Shown here: one piece after another, positions 1 to 9,385 of the stretch
Layout of the letters: each line of letters opens with the position of its first letter
Numbering within the stretch: the first letter of the stretch is position 1
Assembly (NCBI GenBank): GCA_963575745.1
Contig: CAUYUJ010002769.1
Span: 127,501-191,500 of the forward strand
From: Prorocentrum cordatum
Lineage: Eukaryota; Sar; Dinophyceae; Prorocentrales; Prorocentraceae
DNA length: 64,000 bases
Reading direction: 5' to 3'
Notes under the pieces: model-generated
The model's database searches: none
Told to the model about the DNA's origin: nothing
The model's input: the letters and a program-made list of their open reading frames with translations, nothing else
Translations under genes and position numbers: made by a program

Positions 1-182
1 CGTTGGCGCTCCCGCAGGACCCGCCTACGGGAGATGGCTGGGCCCTGAGCGGCGACGGCGGGATGTTGCTGCAAGCCGGCGTCGTGAAGTTCATCTCGGA
101 CATCGATCGGGGCGAGCCCAAAGTCGAAGAGGGCGGCAAGAACGTGGATTTCGACGCACGCATCGAGGAGATCATTCGATAG
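1..182 (+). CDS. 3' end of an unidentified protein-coding gene (partial)
   Basis: A frame is open from the window edge (first full codon at position 3) to a TAG at 180-182, giving 59 residues. The peptide is acidic and has normal composition, unlike the Arg/Pro-rich translations of random GC-rich DNA around it. Its C-terminus reads KVEEGGKNVDFDARIEEIIR. I do not recognise the family. The start lies outside the window, and whether this is the last exon of a host gene or belongs to the retroelement that follows cannot be told. The frame has no stop and shows a plausible helical acidic tail, which is the whole evidence. Confidence 0.4.
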   Translation, partial: LALPQDPPTGDGWALSGDGGMLLQAGVVKFISDIDRGEPKVEEGGKNVDFDARIEEIIR

Positions 183-195
183 CTCCGGGAAGCGC

Positions 196-852
196 TTGAC
201 AGCCTTCAAGATTGTTGGGGGTCTGACATCTGAGATCAGTCGGGATTCGTGGCTTCTGACCAGGCCGAGAACAGCGAAGTGCCACCCTCGTGCTCGACAG
301 TCTTGGTGGACATCGACGTGTGGATTGTCAATCGCGGACCTTGGCGTGTCATATCATGAAACGGCGATGAAGGCAGTAGAATACGCTTTGACATTTAATC
401 ATTCTAGTGCACCAGAGATGTCCTTCATCGAGCTGCTGTTGCTGCGCCGTGCCCAGTTGGCTTAGTGTCGCTACAAGAATAGGCTTCTCAAGACAGACGG
501 ACAGGTGGACTCCATCCAGCAGGGCAGGTTCTCGTGCCGAGGGGTCGGTGAGACTCGTGACCACCTGACGCTCTGCCCGCTGCTTGAGGAGTTCGCGGCG
601 TCTGAGCTCCACCGGGAGTCGACTATCGCGAAGGAGTCTAGGGATCTGAACGAAGAGAGGCGCTTGCAGGCCTGCCAGGCCCCGCACTAGCAGCACTGGG
701 CGCCGCCGCTGACCGATGTCGCGGCTGGGCTTCTACAAGGCCCGGAGGGCGGCAAAGGCGCGAGCCAAGTTGATGCGGCCACCGCGAGAGCTGACGCCAC
801 GGCCCACGAAGAGGCCGCGAGCGGGGCCGGAGCGGGGGCCAGCAAGAGTTGA
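196..852 (+). pseudogene. Decayed reading frame with internal stops, function unknown
   Basis: One frame keeps protein-like composition for about 650 bases but carries in-frame stops at 463-465, 688-690 and 850-852. The middle part (about 466-687) contains a Cys/His cluster, FSCRGVGETRDHLTLCPLL, which resembles the C-terminal zinc-binding segment of some reverse transcriptases. The last part is Ala/Asp/Glu-rich. It may be a 5' remnant of the retroelement that follows at 1 kb, or an unrelated dead gene. The identification is weak. Bases 853-1009 hold nothing recognisable. Confidence 0.25.
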
Positions 853-1009
853 GAGAGCAAGCGGCTGGTTGCACGTCCAGTCGCCGAAATCAGGGAATGC
901 CCGTGGCGCGAGAGATGCTGCCGATGGCACCTACGTTTCCCAGGGGAGGTTTTTCCGCTTTCAGCCCCCAGGGTGCCGCGCGGCACGGCGTCGTGCTCGC
1001 GCCCGTCGG

Positions 1010-3235
1010 CATGTGTAAGGATACGGTGGAGTGCCTTAACGAGATGCACGTTTGCCAATTTACTTTTCTACCTGGACTAGGCGTCTCAGAGGCGCAGGGC
1101 CGCAGCGTGAATATCCTCATCGAAATGTACATGGCTATCCCCCGCAGGGACCGCCGCGAAAGGCCTTGCGGAGCTCGGCGGCAGTCGCTGGGCGCAGATT
1201 TCAGCCTGACTTAGTCTCATTGCCTGCGAAGGGCGGCATGGCGGACGGCGAGCAGGCGCTGTCTAGCTTGGCCTCAGAACGCTGGAAGTCCAGATTGGTT
1301 AACTTGCGAGAAGATCTCTACGATGGGTCCTCCTCGACTACTCGAGCAAGTCGACCTGATAGCGATCCAGCCCTCGTCAAGGGCCAGGCTCGCCACGCCG
1401 ACTTCATCGCGCAGATGCAGCTGGCCGAGCTTGTCAGCCTCCGACCCGCGTGCCACCGTGGGTATTTTTTCCGCGGCAAGAAAGAGCGGACGCTTGCGCA
1501 TGGTATTAGAGACCCACGCGGTGACTGCGTTGATTGACGAGCCAGCTTGCTCGCGCTCGCCGACGCCTGCTTAGCGGGCGCCAGTGGGGATCGGCATCGA
1601 GTGCGACCGTGTTTCGTCGCAGGTGGACGTCGAGAATGCTTCTCGTAGATGCGAGGCTCCCCCGGGCGCGCGGGGCCATTTCGCGCGTCGCGCGTCGGCC
1701 CGCCAAGTTCACCGCGCAGATCCGCAGCTGCGTTCCAAGCTGGGCCTGGCGTGCGACGGCCATTCGACCCCGCGCCTGGGGTCAAGGCCATGGGCCAGTC
1801 GTGGGCGTTCTATTATTCAACCAGGCGATGGTGACTGCCAGTGCCCTTCGAGCTGGCGCGCCAGCTGGGGCCTTCTTGCAGGGCGAGAAGCAGGCGCCTG
1901 ACATCGCGGGCGATTCGGCTCGGCCATTTACGTCGACAACGCGGGAGTCGCGCGCACCAATGATGACGCGGTGGAGGGCATGGCCAGGGAGCTCCACGAC
2001 CAGCTGGCTGCAGACGACCTGCAGTGCACGGGGCCAGTGCACGGGCTGCCCGAGGCACAGTTCAAGGGCGCGACCTTGGACGGAGCCGGCGGGCGCATCT
2101 CCGCGGGCCACCGGCGGCGCTGGAAGGTGCGACTCGCCATCGGGCCCTCCTAGACGAGGGCTGCGTGACGGGGGAGCTGCTGCATTGCGTGGTGGGCCAT
2201 TCTACATGGTCTGTTCTCTTGCGACGCTGTCTGTCAAGTACTCCCCGTGCCATCTGTCGGTTCGTGCATTTCGCGAGCCGCAGACGCGCTATGCTGCGGC
2301 CAGTGGTGGAGTAGGAGCTGAGGTCGATGATGGTTGCAATCTCTTTGGCATGCGCGGACAGCAAGCGCCCTCGGCGCCGAGTCGTCGCCGCGTCCAATTC
2401 CGCGGGCGCCGGCGCCATTGGCGACGCGTGCGCGGTCGCGTCGCCAAGACCGAACCACTGGACATTGTCCGAGGCTGGGGCCGACAGAGCGAGCGCGGGG
2501 GCTGCGCCGCGGAGGGCTCGGCGAGCGCCCGCCAGCGCGCATTTTCCGGCGAAGCCGAGGCGCCTCCGCCCTTCGCCGCGCCCCCCCCGACGAGACACCG
2601 CCCGAGCTGTTCGACGTTGCTCGGGGCGACATCGGAGATTTCAGCAAGTGGGGCTGAAGGCGAGGGGCCCGCGGCGACGAGCAGAGAGCACCAGTCGCGC
2701 GGGGGCGCGCCGCAGTCGTTGCTGCCAGGAATCGCATTCGGTCCGTTCGTCAGTTCTCTCATCGCCACTTCTTCTTGTGGGGCAACTTGGGGTTCATCTC
2801 GGCGCGGGGTAAAGGTCGGGCCAGTATTGTTGGCATCAACAGGCACTGTCGTCAGCTATCTGCCTCGGCCGTATGTTCAGACTCGGAGTTCGTCTCGAGG
2901 TGGTCCCCCGCGGAGTTCGACGCTGCCGACGCCTCCTCCAGGCCCTTAACTGGGCTGCCCATCATCGGCGGAGGCGGCCCGCGGGACGCCGACGGCCACG
3001 CGGAGGGCGAGGGCCCTAGGCGCGCGCCGCGCTCCAGCTTGCTGTCGTGGGGCTCGCCAGGACCACCGCTGATTGCGAGGTTATCCGCGAGTTCGACGAC
3101 GGCCAGCGCGTCTAGGCCAGGCCCCCTCGCGCGTTGGGGCCACCACTGCGTCGCGGAGATCGAGTTCGACGATGCCGACTCGAGCCGCGCCAGCAGCGAG
3201 CGATCTGACGCCGACGAGGCCCTTTTTACTTAGGA
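1010..3235 (+). pseudogene. DIRS-like retrotransposon: reverse transcriptase and RNase H (decayed)
   Basis: Pieces of one reverse transcriptase appear in the right order but in changing frames. The fingers segment GIFSAARKSGRLRMVLETHA is at about 1446-1520. A palm segment around DVENASRRCE is near 1620-1660, then GQSWAFYY near 1790. The active-site box IYVDN is at 1926-1940, followed by a thumb-like stretch to a stop at 2151-2153. An RNase H-like strand (VVAASNSAGAGAIG) is near 2370, and its C-terminal part, GKGRAS then RWSPAEFDAADASSR, is at 2808-2942. This order, followed by a tyrosine recombinase, matches YR (DIRS-type) retroelements, which use a recombinase instead of a DDE integrase. Stops and frameshifts show it is dead, or the sequence is poor. 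Boundaries are approximate. Confidence 0.6.
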
Positions 3236-4125
3236 GAAGGCTTGCTACACAGGCCAGCACCCCGAGTGCGAACGCGCTCCGCGCCCAGCGAGCCAAGGGC
3301 AAGCGCCGCGCCCACTTGTCAGGGGCCACGGAGGCTCGGTGGTTTGGCCAGCATTTCCTGGAGGTGAACAAGGTGACGAGGCCTTCTGCCCCGACGCGCG
3401 ACAGGTGCTTTCGGGGCGCCCAGGAGCGGGCCAACGAGAACGGCTCGGAGCTCAACGGCTCGGAGGACATCGACCTGAGCATGTTGGGGCACACGGGGGG
3501 GGGGGGGGGCTCTACTTCCAGGGCCACAGCCGCGACGCGGGCGAGAAGGCCATCGCGGCGCTGGAGTGCCGCGCGCCGGGCATTCGCAGCGGGCAAGCGT
3601 TGCGTCGGCCCAAGACGGCGCTCGCAGGGCTTTCGGAGGCTGGCGCCCGGGCTCAGTCGAGCCCCGCTGCCGCGGAACGGTTTCTGCGCCATGGTCGGAG
3701 CCTCCCTCTACATCGACGGGCTGGAGTCCGCGCGGTGCCTCATTCTTCCTTTTTGGACCTGTCTGGGGTTGAGGGCGCAGCAGTTGGTGCCACCGTTGGC
3801 AGGCACAGGGGCGAATTTCCGGGAGTTGCAGCCTGCCCCAGAGGAGGAGGCAGTTTTTTCGAAGACCAAGGAGTTCGAATCCTTCTTCCTGGACACGGCA
3901 TCGAGCTGACGCATTTGCGCCCGCGCTTCCTGGCTTCGAAGGCCAGGACGGGGGAAGCAGTGGTCCGTCGACGATCGGAGGTCCTGGCCACCTTCGAGGA
4001 GGTCTGCGAGCCGGCGGGGCCCGGGGGTTTCAACACCCACCCGCGCGCGTCGCGCTGAGGCGGGGCCGGCGACGACGCCCCTCGCTTGGCCAGACTGGCG
4101 GAGATCAAGCGCCCGAGGAGGCCCA
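3236..4125 (+). pseudogene. DIRS-like element: tyrosine recombinase, N-terminal and core part (decayed)
   Basis: Immediately after the RT/RNase H remnant comes a recombinase-like sequence read in two alternating frames. It has a SAM-like N-terminal core-binding segment (FLEVNKVTRPSAPTRDRC, about 3355-3410), then GFRRLAPGLSRAPLPRNGF near 3640, QLVPPLAGTG near 3780 and SKTKEFESFFLD near 3857-3892. It ends with an LAEIKR segment at 4098-4115. Family members normally have a catalytic Arg in a YLRP-type box just before QLVPPL, and here that stretch is degraded. The His-x-x-Arg box near 4045 is also broken by a stop. The protein breaks off at about 4125 and resumes at 6078 after an insertion. Confidence 0.55.
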
Positions 4126-4134
4126 GGCGAAAAA

Positions 4135-4205
4135 TGACCCCCCCCAAGTGTAATTCGAACAGAAACAAAGCCGAAATCCAGCTGACCACACCTGGGCTCT
4201 CGTGC
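4135..4205 (-). repeat. Possible third copy of the 'IDFGF' dispersed repeat
   Basis: On the minus strand this stretch reads LDFGFVSVR, matching IDFGFVFVR at 25.3 kb (minus) and IDFGFASCR at 32.1 kb (plus). The shared nucleotide core is GATTTCGG followed by a T-rich stretch. It is the most diverged of the three copies and sits at the left edge of the insertion. Confidence 0.35.
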
Positions 4206-4659
4206 ATCTTTGCGCGCGGCTTCGTTTTCCTTGCGGCTGGTTTTTTGGAGCCCGCGGCTAGCGCGGCTATGGCGCGGCAGTCTCTCGCGCGCGCTTGCGT
4301 CAGACTGGCGCAGCCAGCGATGGCGTCGTAGCGAACGGCACCGACTCGTTGCGATTGCGCCCGCCTCGGGACCGTTCGCGCGCGCTTCGTCATTTGCATG
4401 TTTCGATTTTTCTCCAGTGCGCTTCGCGCGCGCCGGCCCTGGCGCCGACGCTGCCATTTCCCATGATAAAAGCGGTGGAATCACGTTGTATCCCATCGTT
4501 GCAGAGGTCCACATCAAGCCAAACATGTCCATTCAAGCATCTTATCATTTGCCTCTCTCAGCACTGTCGCGCTCGTGGTCGCCAACAGCTCCTTCTTCTG
4601 GTTCGCGTCACTGGCGTGTCCTCCCAGGTCTGCGCAGGCCCAACCCCTATCTCCTACCT

Positions 4660-4870
4660 CCTGCCCTTGTCCTTCTTCCCTTCCTTTCTTCATCGTCATC
4701 GGTGGTCCCTCCTCCTTTCCTTTTCCTCTCTTCCGTTGTCCTCCCTCTCGCCTCCCTCGGCCGTCCTTCTTCCGCCTCTCTCCTCCTCTTTCCCCCCTTC
4801 CTTCGTCGCCTTCCCACCTTTCATTCGCTCCCGCGTTGCCGTTCTTCCCGCCCCTCCTCCCTGGCGGACT
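4660..4870. repeat. C/T-rich low-complexity tract
   Basis: The plus strand is almost purely pyrimidine for about 200 bases (TCCTCC, CTTTCC, CCTCTC words) without a fixed period. It gives Ser/Leu/Pro-rich false open frames in several frames. Confidence 0.8.
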
Positions 4871-4974
4871 TCGCTCCCCCGTCTGCAGCCATGTTCCAAT
4901 CGCGCCCCTCCCGTTTTCCATCGCGCCCCTCCTTCCTGCGAGGTCCTGCGAGGCCGCGCTGGGGCTCTCGGGGA

Positions 4975-5165
4975 GAGGGCCCGCGGCTGGGATTTGGCTG
5001 GGCGGCGGCTGGGCCGCGGCGGGGATTCGGCCGGGATATGGCTGGCGGCGGCTTTGGGGGGGTGGCAGTTTTCCTCGGGGGGCGGCGGCTGGGCGGCGGC
5101 CGGGATGCGGCTGGGATTGTGCCGGGCGGCGGCTGGGATTTGGTTGGGGTTGTTACCGGGCGGGG
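4975..5165. repeat. G-rich degenerate repeat (GGCTGGGATTTGGCTGGG words)
   Basis: Degenerate repeats of GGCTGGGATTTGG and GGCGGCGGCTGGG run for about 190 bases on the plus strand. Runs of three or more G are closely spaced, so G-quadruplex formation is possible. Confidence 0.7.
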
Positions 5166-5343
5166 GGCCCGCGGGCCTCAGGGGCGCGTCTGCAGCAAGG
5201 CATCGGCGCGCGACTTGCATTGGCCAGGGCGCCTTCGGCTCGTCAGTGCTCGCGCCCGGCGCCCTCGCATCGTGACGGGCTGCGTATCAAGCGCACTTCG
5301 CATTGGAAGTTCGCATATTCTTGACACGCGTGCATCGTATTCA

Positions 5344-5515
5344 CAGTCATTCTGCACTGCGTGGCGGCATCGTCGTTTCGACCTATTTTCCCTGTTTCGC
5401 AGTCGCGCTGCGCAGTGCGGCGGCATTCTTGTTGCGACGCGCCCACGTTCTGCTTCGCAGTCGCGCTGCGCTGCGTGGCTGTATCTGTGTTTCGATGCAC
5501 GGGCTTGTATTTGTT
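5344..5515. repeat. About 57-bp tandem repeat, three copies
   Basis: Copies start with CAGTC at 5344, 5400 and 5458 and share CTGCGTGGC(G/T)G followed by TTTCGA or TTGCGA. The period is 56-58 bases and the copies have diverged. Confidence 0.65.
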
Positions 5516-6077
5516 CCACGGGCGCGTGCGTGTCTGCGGCAATTCCTTCGCAGTGGCAACGCCCTCGTTCGTCGCGCCCAGGGGGGTGCGTTGCCCCCCC
5601 CTCGTTTAATTTTTTGTCATTCGCCGCGGTCGCCCGCTTGCAAGGTGCAGCGTAGCGCCGCGGCTTCCCTTCGCTCGGCCGCGCCACAGCAGGCGGCGAA
5701 GCGCCGCGCCCCCGCCTCGCCGCTTAGTTCGCTCGCGGCGCGGCTTTCGGCGCCGCGCGGCAAGCTGCGCCCTGTGAGCGAGAATGTTCTAGGTGGGCGG
5801 TGTCCAAGACCTCGCGGCTCTGCTCCTTCGCCACCCCCCGTGCCCCCTTCCCCCCAACCGTTTCCCTTCTATCCCCGCCCCTCGTCCCTTCCTCCAGCTG
5901 CGCCGACGCTGCGCCGCCGCTGCGCCGCTGCCTTCCCCGCGAGGCCGCCGTCTTCGGGGTCCTTTCTCGCTTCGAGGGGGCCATCCCGCAGCGGGGCTGC
6001 GGCCGCGCGAGCGCCGCGCCACTCCTGGTTTCTCTCTTCGGGGGCCTTTCGACGCGCGTTCACCCGGGCCCCCTCGC

Positions 6078-6190
6078 AGGCGCCGAGAGCGCTAGACCGC
6101 CGACGTCTGTCAAGAGATGCGAGAAGCATGGGCGAGTCCGCAAGACGCTGGAGAACCCCATGAAAACCGTTCGCACCTTCGGCAACTGAG
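6078..6190 (+). pseudogene. Tyrosine recombinase C-terminus, resumed after the insertion
   Basis: The frame GAESARPPTSVKRCEKHGR and onward to FGN-stop at about 6188 matches the last helix of the recombinase interrupted at 4125. Family members have a catalytic Tyr in the box SVKRYEKHGR. Here the codon at 6118-6120 is TGC (Cys), so this copy lacks its nucleophile. Identification is from memory of the family's C-terminal pattern. Confidence 0.5.
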
Positions 6191-6326
6191 CGGCAGACAA
6201 GCTGGGCGATCTCTCCGCGCTGAGGGCGCGCGCCCTCTCGCCGCCAGGCGCACTCGACAAGCATCTGATCATGAAGACGTTAGGGGGCCTTGTCAGCGAT
6301 GCCGCGGGGACTGCAACGTGGGATGA

Positions 6327-6509
6327 GACTACTGTTTCCCCGCGCATTTTATTCGAGCACGATTGCGCAAGCTGCTGCGGGCAGCCGCGCAAGCACGTCA
6401 TGACGACGCAGTTGTTCTTGATTTGTTCGCAGGGGCGAGCGGCAATGCCCTGGAGCTGCAGTGGCTGGGAGACGCGCGCATCTACTATGACTCCGCGGAC
6501 GGAGTTTGA
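6327..6509 (+). pseudogene. Methyltransferase-like segment downstream of the recombinase
   Basis: An open frame between stops reads RLRKLLRAAAQARHDDAVVL then DLFAGASGNALEL and ends at TGA 6507-6509. The DLFAGxSG motif resembles the S-adenosylmethionine-binding motif I of methyltransferases. DIRS-type elements often encode a methyltransferase domain after the recombinase, so position and motif agree. Only motif I is visible, so this is a fragment. Confidence 0.35.
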
Positions 6510-7139
6510 CCGCGCCAATGCCGCAGCCACCTCCGTCATCCTTGGGTGGGCCCAGGCTGGCCTCGTCGAAGGCGCCCTTTGCGCCTTTCCGCGCGGCTGC
6601 TAGGCGCCCGCGCTGTTCAAATATATTCGCAGACTACGGTGCCCTCATGGGGTTCCGGACGCGGCCCGCGCCGAGGCAGCGCGGCTGAGAACAGGTAACG
6701 GCGCGTTAGCTGTCGCTCGCGGGATCTTTCGGGCCTGCACCAAGCAGCAGACTCCAGTGCTCCTTGGGGGCCCTGATGCGTCGAAAGCGTGGCGCTGAGC
6801 AGGCGCGTCGGCCCCCGTGGGCCATTCGTCTTGCTGGCAGCTCGCCTTTGACCTGTGCGCCCTCGGAGCGCGCCGGCTTAGGCGAACCCGTTTTGCGGGG
6901 CGGGGTGGCGCGCCCCGCAATTGCGTCGAGTGAATGCGACGCGCGCGGGCAAAGGCCGAGGAAGCCACAGTCTGAAACCTCGCGCTATCCTCGGAGGCAT
7001 GGTGATTTTCAGCAGCATAAGGTTCACCGCTGTCACGACATCTTATCCCAAGCGCTTGCCCAGGACAATCGTCGCGTGGCATTCTAGGTCTGCGGAGCGT
7101 CTTCGGGGGGCTCGCTTGACAAGATTCGCCGGCCAGGTT
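6510..7139. other. No recognisable feature
   Basis: GC-rich DNA with short Arg-rich open frames and no consistent coding frame. It may be the 3' part of the DIRS-like element, but nothing shows that directly. Confidence 0.5.
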
Positions 7140-7700
7140 GCACTTCAGGTGGTTCCAGAGCACAGCGTGGGTCCGGGAGTTGCAGTGTCGTTCGGGCCTC
7201 ACGGAGACCGTAAGCTTGCGCCCCCTAGGCGGGGGCATCCGCCCGCGGCATGAGTGCGCCCGAGCTGGTAAATAGATGCGCCATGCATCTTGATCAGACA
7301 GAGATTGAAACACATATGTGGCAAGGTTCGGCATCTCGAGGCTTTCGCCTGTTTCCGTCTGGCCCCGAAGCGAGAAATACGCGACAGTTCTCTGAACGTC
7401 TTTCTGTCTCGGTGTTGGCCGCAATGTGTATGCACAGGTATGTTCTCCCAGCGTCCTTTCCTTTCGCCAAAAGGGCTGAGGGAGTTGCAAGGCCCCTCGG
7501 GACTCACGGGGGCCTTAGGTTTGTTCTCCCAGGGCGGGGGTACCCGCCCGCGGGATGGGTGCACCCGAGCTGGTGAGTAGCTGTGCTAGGCATATTGATC
7601 CGACAGAGATTGATAACAAAACGGGTGCGGCATGGGCCGATATTCCGAGGCGTTCGCGTTCGCCTGTGTCCGTCTGGCCCCGAAGCGACCATGTACATAC
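7140..7700. repeat. About 305-bp tandem duplication, two diverged copies
   Basis: The blocks GGGAGTTGCA, CGGGCTCACGG-like, GCGGGGG.ACCCGCCCGCGG, CCCGAGCTGGT, GACAGAGATTGA and GTCTGGCCCCGAAGCGA recur in the same order. CGAGCTGG is at 7261 and 7566, giving a period of 305. The second copy differs mainly between 7400 and 7490 of the spacer. Confidence 0.75.
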
Positions 7701-7796
7701 ACAGCCGTGACAAAAGGTTTCTTCAATTTGCTATGATGAAGATCTCTCCCATCCCTCTCATTATTCCTAACATGACATGATGCTGGGTCATCCGGC

Positions 7797-7943
7797 GGAG
7801 TAGTTTCCGATCTCGGGGACGTTAATAGCTCTGTTATCCCAAAACGGGATCGGAAACTACTCCGCGCCAAGCCATATGCATTACCGAGCGGGATGCGATT
7901 GCGCGCGGAGTAGTTTTAGTAAAACTATTCCGAACTACTCCGC
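7797..7943. repeat. Two hairpins built on GGAGTAGTT / AACTACTCC
   Basis: GGAGTAGTTTCCGATC at 7797-7812 is matched exactly by its reverse complement at 7848-7863, with a 35-base loop. A second hairpin pairs GCGGAGTAGTT (7905-7915) with AACTACTCCGC (7933-7943). The shared arm suggests small foldback elements or a truncated transposon end. Confidence 0.75.
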
Positions 7944-7974
7944 ACGAGCGCGTCATTTCAAAAGGCAATTTGAA

Positions 7975-8150
7975 AGAAACTTTCGTCACGGCGATGTATA
8001 TGCATATTCGTGCGTGTGTATATAACACGTAGATACACTCATAAATGTGTGTCTATATCTCTGTTCGCATAGATGTATATATGTATAAACATAAATATAT
8101 ATATGTGTATATAGATAGATAGTTCTAAGTGTATGTTTGTATTCACACAT
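7975..8150. repeat. AT-rich simple-sequence tract (TATATG, TAGATA)
   Basis: About 170 bases of ATA/TATG/TAGATA repeats, strongly AT-rich against a GC-rich background. There is no coding potential. Confidence 0.8.
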
Positions 8151-9217
8151 TTCGAGCGCGGCTGCGGGAAGGGGTGAGGGGCCCTGCCCCCCCCGTCTCC
8201 CCAGCGGTTGTTTCCCCCAACCCCCAGCCAGGCCCCGCCGCCAACTCCACCCCCCCCTTGGCCAGAAGAAGTAGAGGAGAAACGCGACGACGTCTGCCTA
8301 CCCCAAGCAGCCAATGTGCGTGCGAGAAGAAACGGTTTGGCCGCGACTTGAAGTAGTTCTTCGCGAGGGGAAACCATCTCGCTCCAATTCGCTTCGGGGG
8401 AGGGCGCACGGACCTCAAACGCCCACGCATCGCCGACAGGAGCCTGATCGCTCACCCCGCCCAGGAACCCGCGGCTTCGCTGCTGGGTGCCTGTCGCCGA
8501 TCTATCGGCGGAGTACAGCCGACTCGACGATGTTTCCCCGTTCAAGTTGGTGCCCCGTATAGTTCACCCGCCAGGACACCGGCATTCTCGAAGAAACCTG
8601 CATCAACGAAAACATGTGGAGGTGGGTGCGGAACTCCCGCGGATGTCCGACAGTTTTTTGGTTCATGTTGATTTCTCATCTTCTACACCCAGGAGTCTCA
8701 GCGTCTCGTGCCGCTTCAGAGCTCCTAGAGTAGGCCCTGTGGGTGATGCGCAGGCCACCTGGGCCTCATAAGAAGTCCTCGGGCCCCCCTGAACCATGGA
8801 CACAGTCGACAGCACCTCGGCCACGAAGACGAGGGTCCTGGAGAAACGTTGAAGGAGGATTGGATGCCATAGGAGCGCTGCACTCTCGGGCATGGTTCGT
8901 GTTGCCGGGTGCCCTCTTGGGGAGCCTCGTCTCCACGCCAGAACTCCCCGTGGAGATTCAGGTCCGAGCGCGCGGCTGGAGAGGTCCAGGGGGGGAGATT
9001 CTTCGAGGTCGCCATGAAGAGAACGTGGTGCTGAGGCAACGGTGTCTTGGAGGTGCATGGCAGCTTTCGGCTCCCAGGGCCGATCCTGGGGCCAGGGGCC
9101 CTCAGGGAAAACCAGCTCAGGATGAACAGACACTGAATTTGCAGGCGATTTTCTCCCCCACCCCCTGGCTTCTCGACGAAACTTGCAACCGCTCAGAAAC
9201 AGAGGGAAACCCTATGA
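8151..9217. other. No supported gene; possible upstream region of the PAN gene
   Basis: A minus-strand open frame covers 8039-8545 and its middle part (EVRAPSPEANWSEMVSPREE) has fair composition. Its end runs into AT-rich simple repeat and no family is recognised, so I do not call it. Upstream exons of the PAN-domain gene could lie in 8600-9210 but none can be placed. Confidence 0.4.
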
Positions 9218-9385
9218 TACACCCCCAGGGGGCTATCCGGACGCACCCCTATCGAGGATGGAACCCCTTCCATCGTACATCCCAGGGTTGGACCCCAAAT
9301 TCCCAGCGCTCGAAAGCCCCACGCAGCGTGGGATAGGGGTCGACGTATCCCTTGCTATGAACGGGGTCCAGGACCCGTTGCATCC

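Larger units (their letters stand above)
4126..6077. other. 1.95-kb insertion inside the recombinase, flanked by CAGGCG
   Basis: The recombinase stops at LAEIKR.. (4115) and its C-terminal helix SVKRCEKHGR resumes at 6109. The DNA between has no gene I can support. Both edges carry CAGGCG (about 4124-4129 and 6077-6082). That could be a target-site duplication or the AG|G repeats seen at dinoflagellate intron ends. Inside are a dispersed-repeat copy near 4135, a C/T-rich tract, a G-rich repeat and a 57-bp tandem repeat. Long open frames here are composition artefacts. Confidence 0.5.

Noticed and set aside
3868-3880. GAGTTCGAATCC, similar to a tRNA B box
   Set aside because: It falls in the recombinase coding segment (KEFES), and no A box or cloverleaf is seen around it.
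8039-8545. Minus-strand 168-codon frame
   Set aside because: Its N-terminal half has fair composition, but it has no known family and runs into an AT-rich simple repeat. Left as unassigned.
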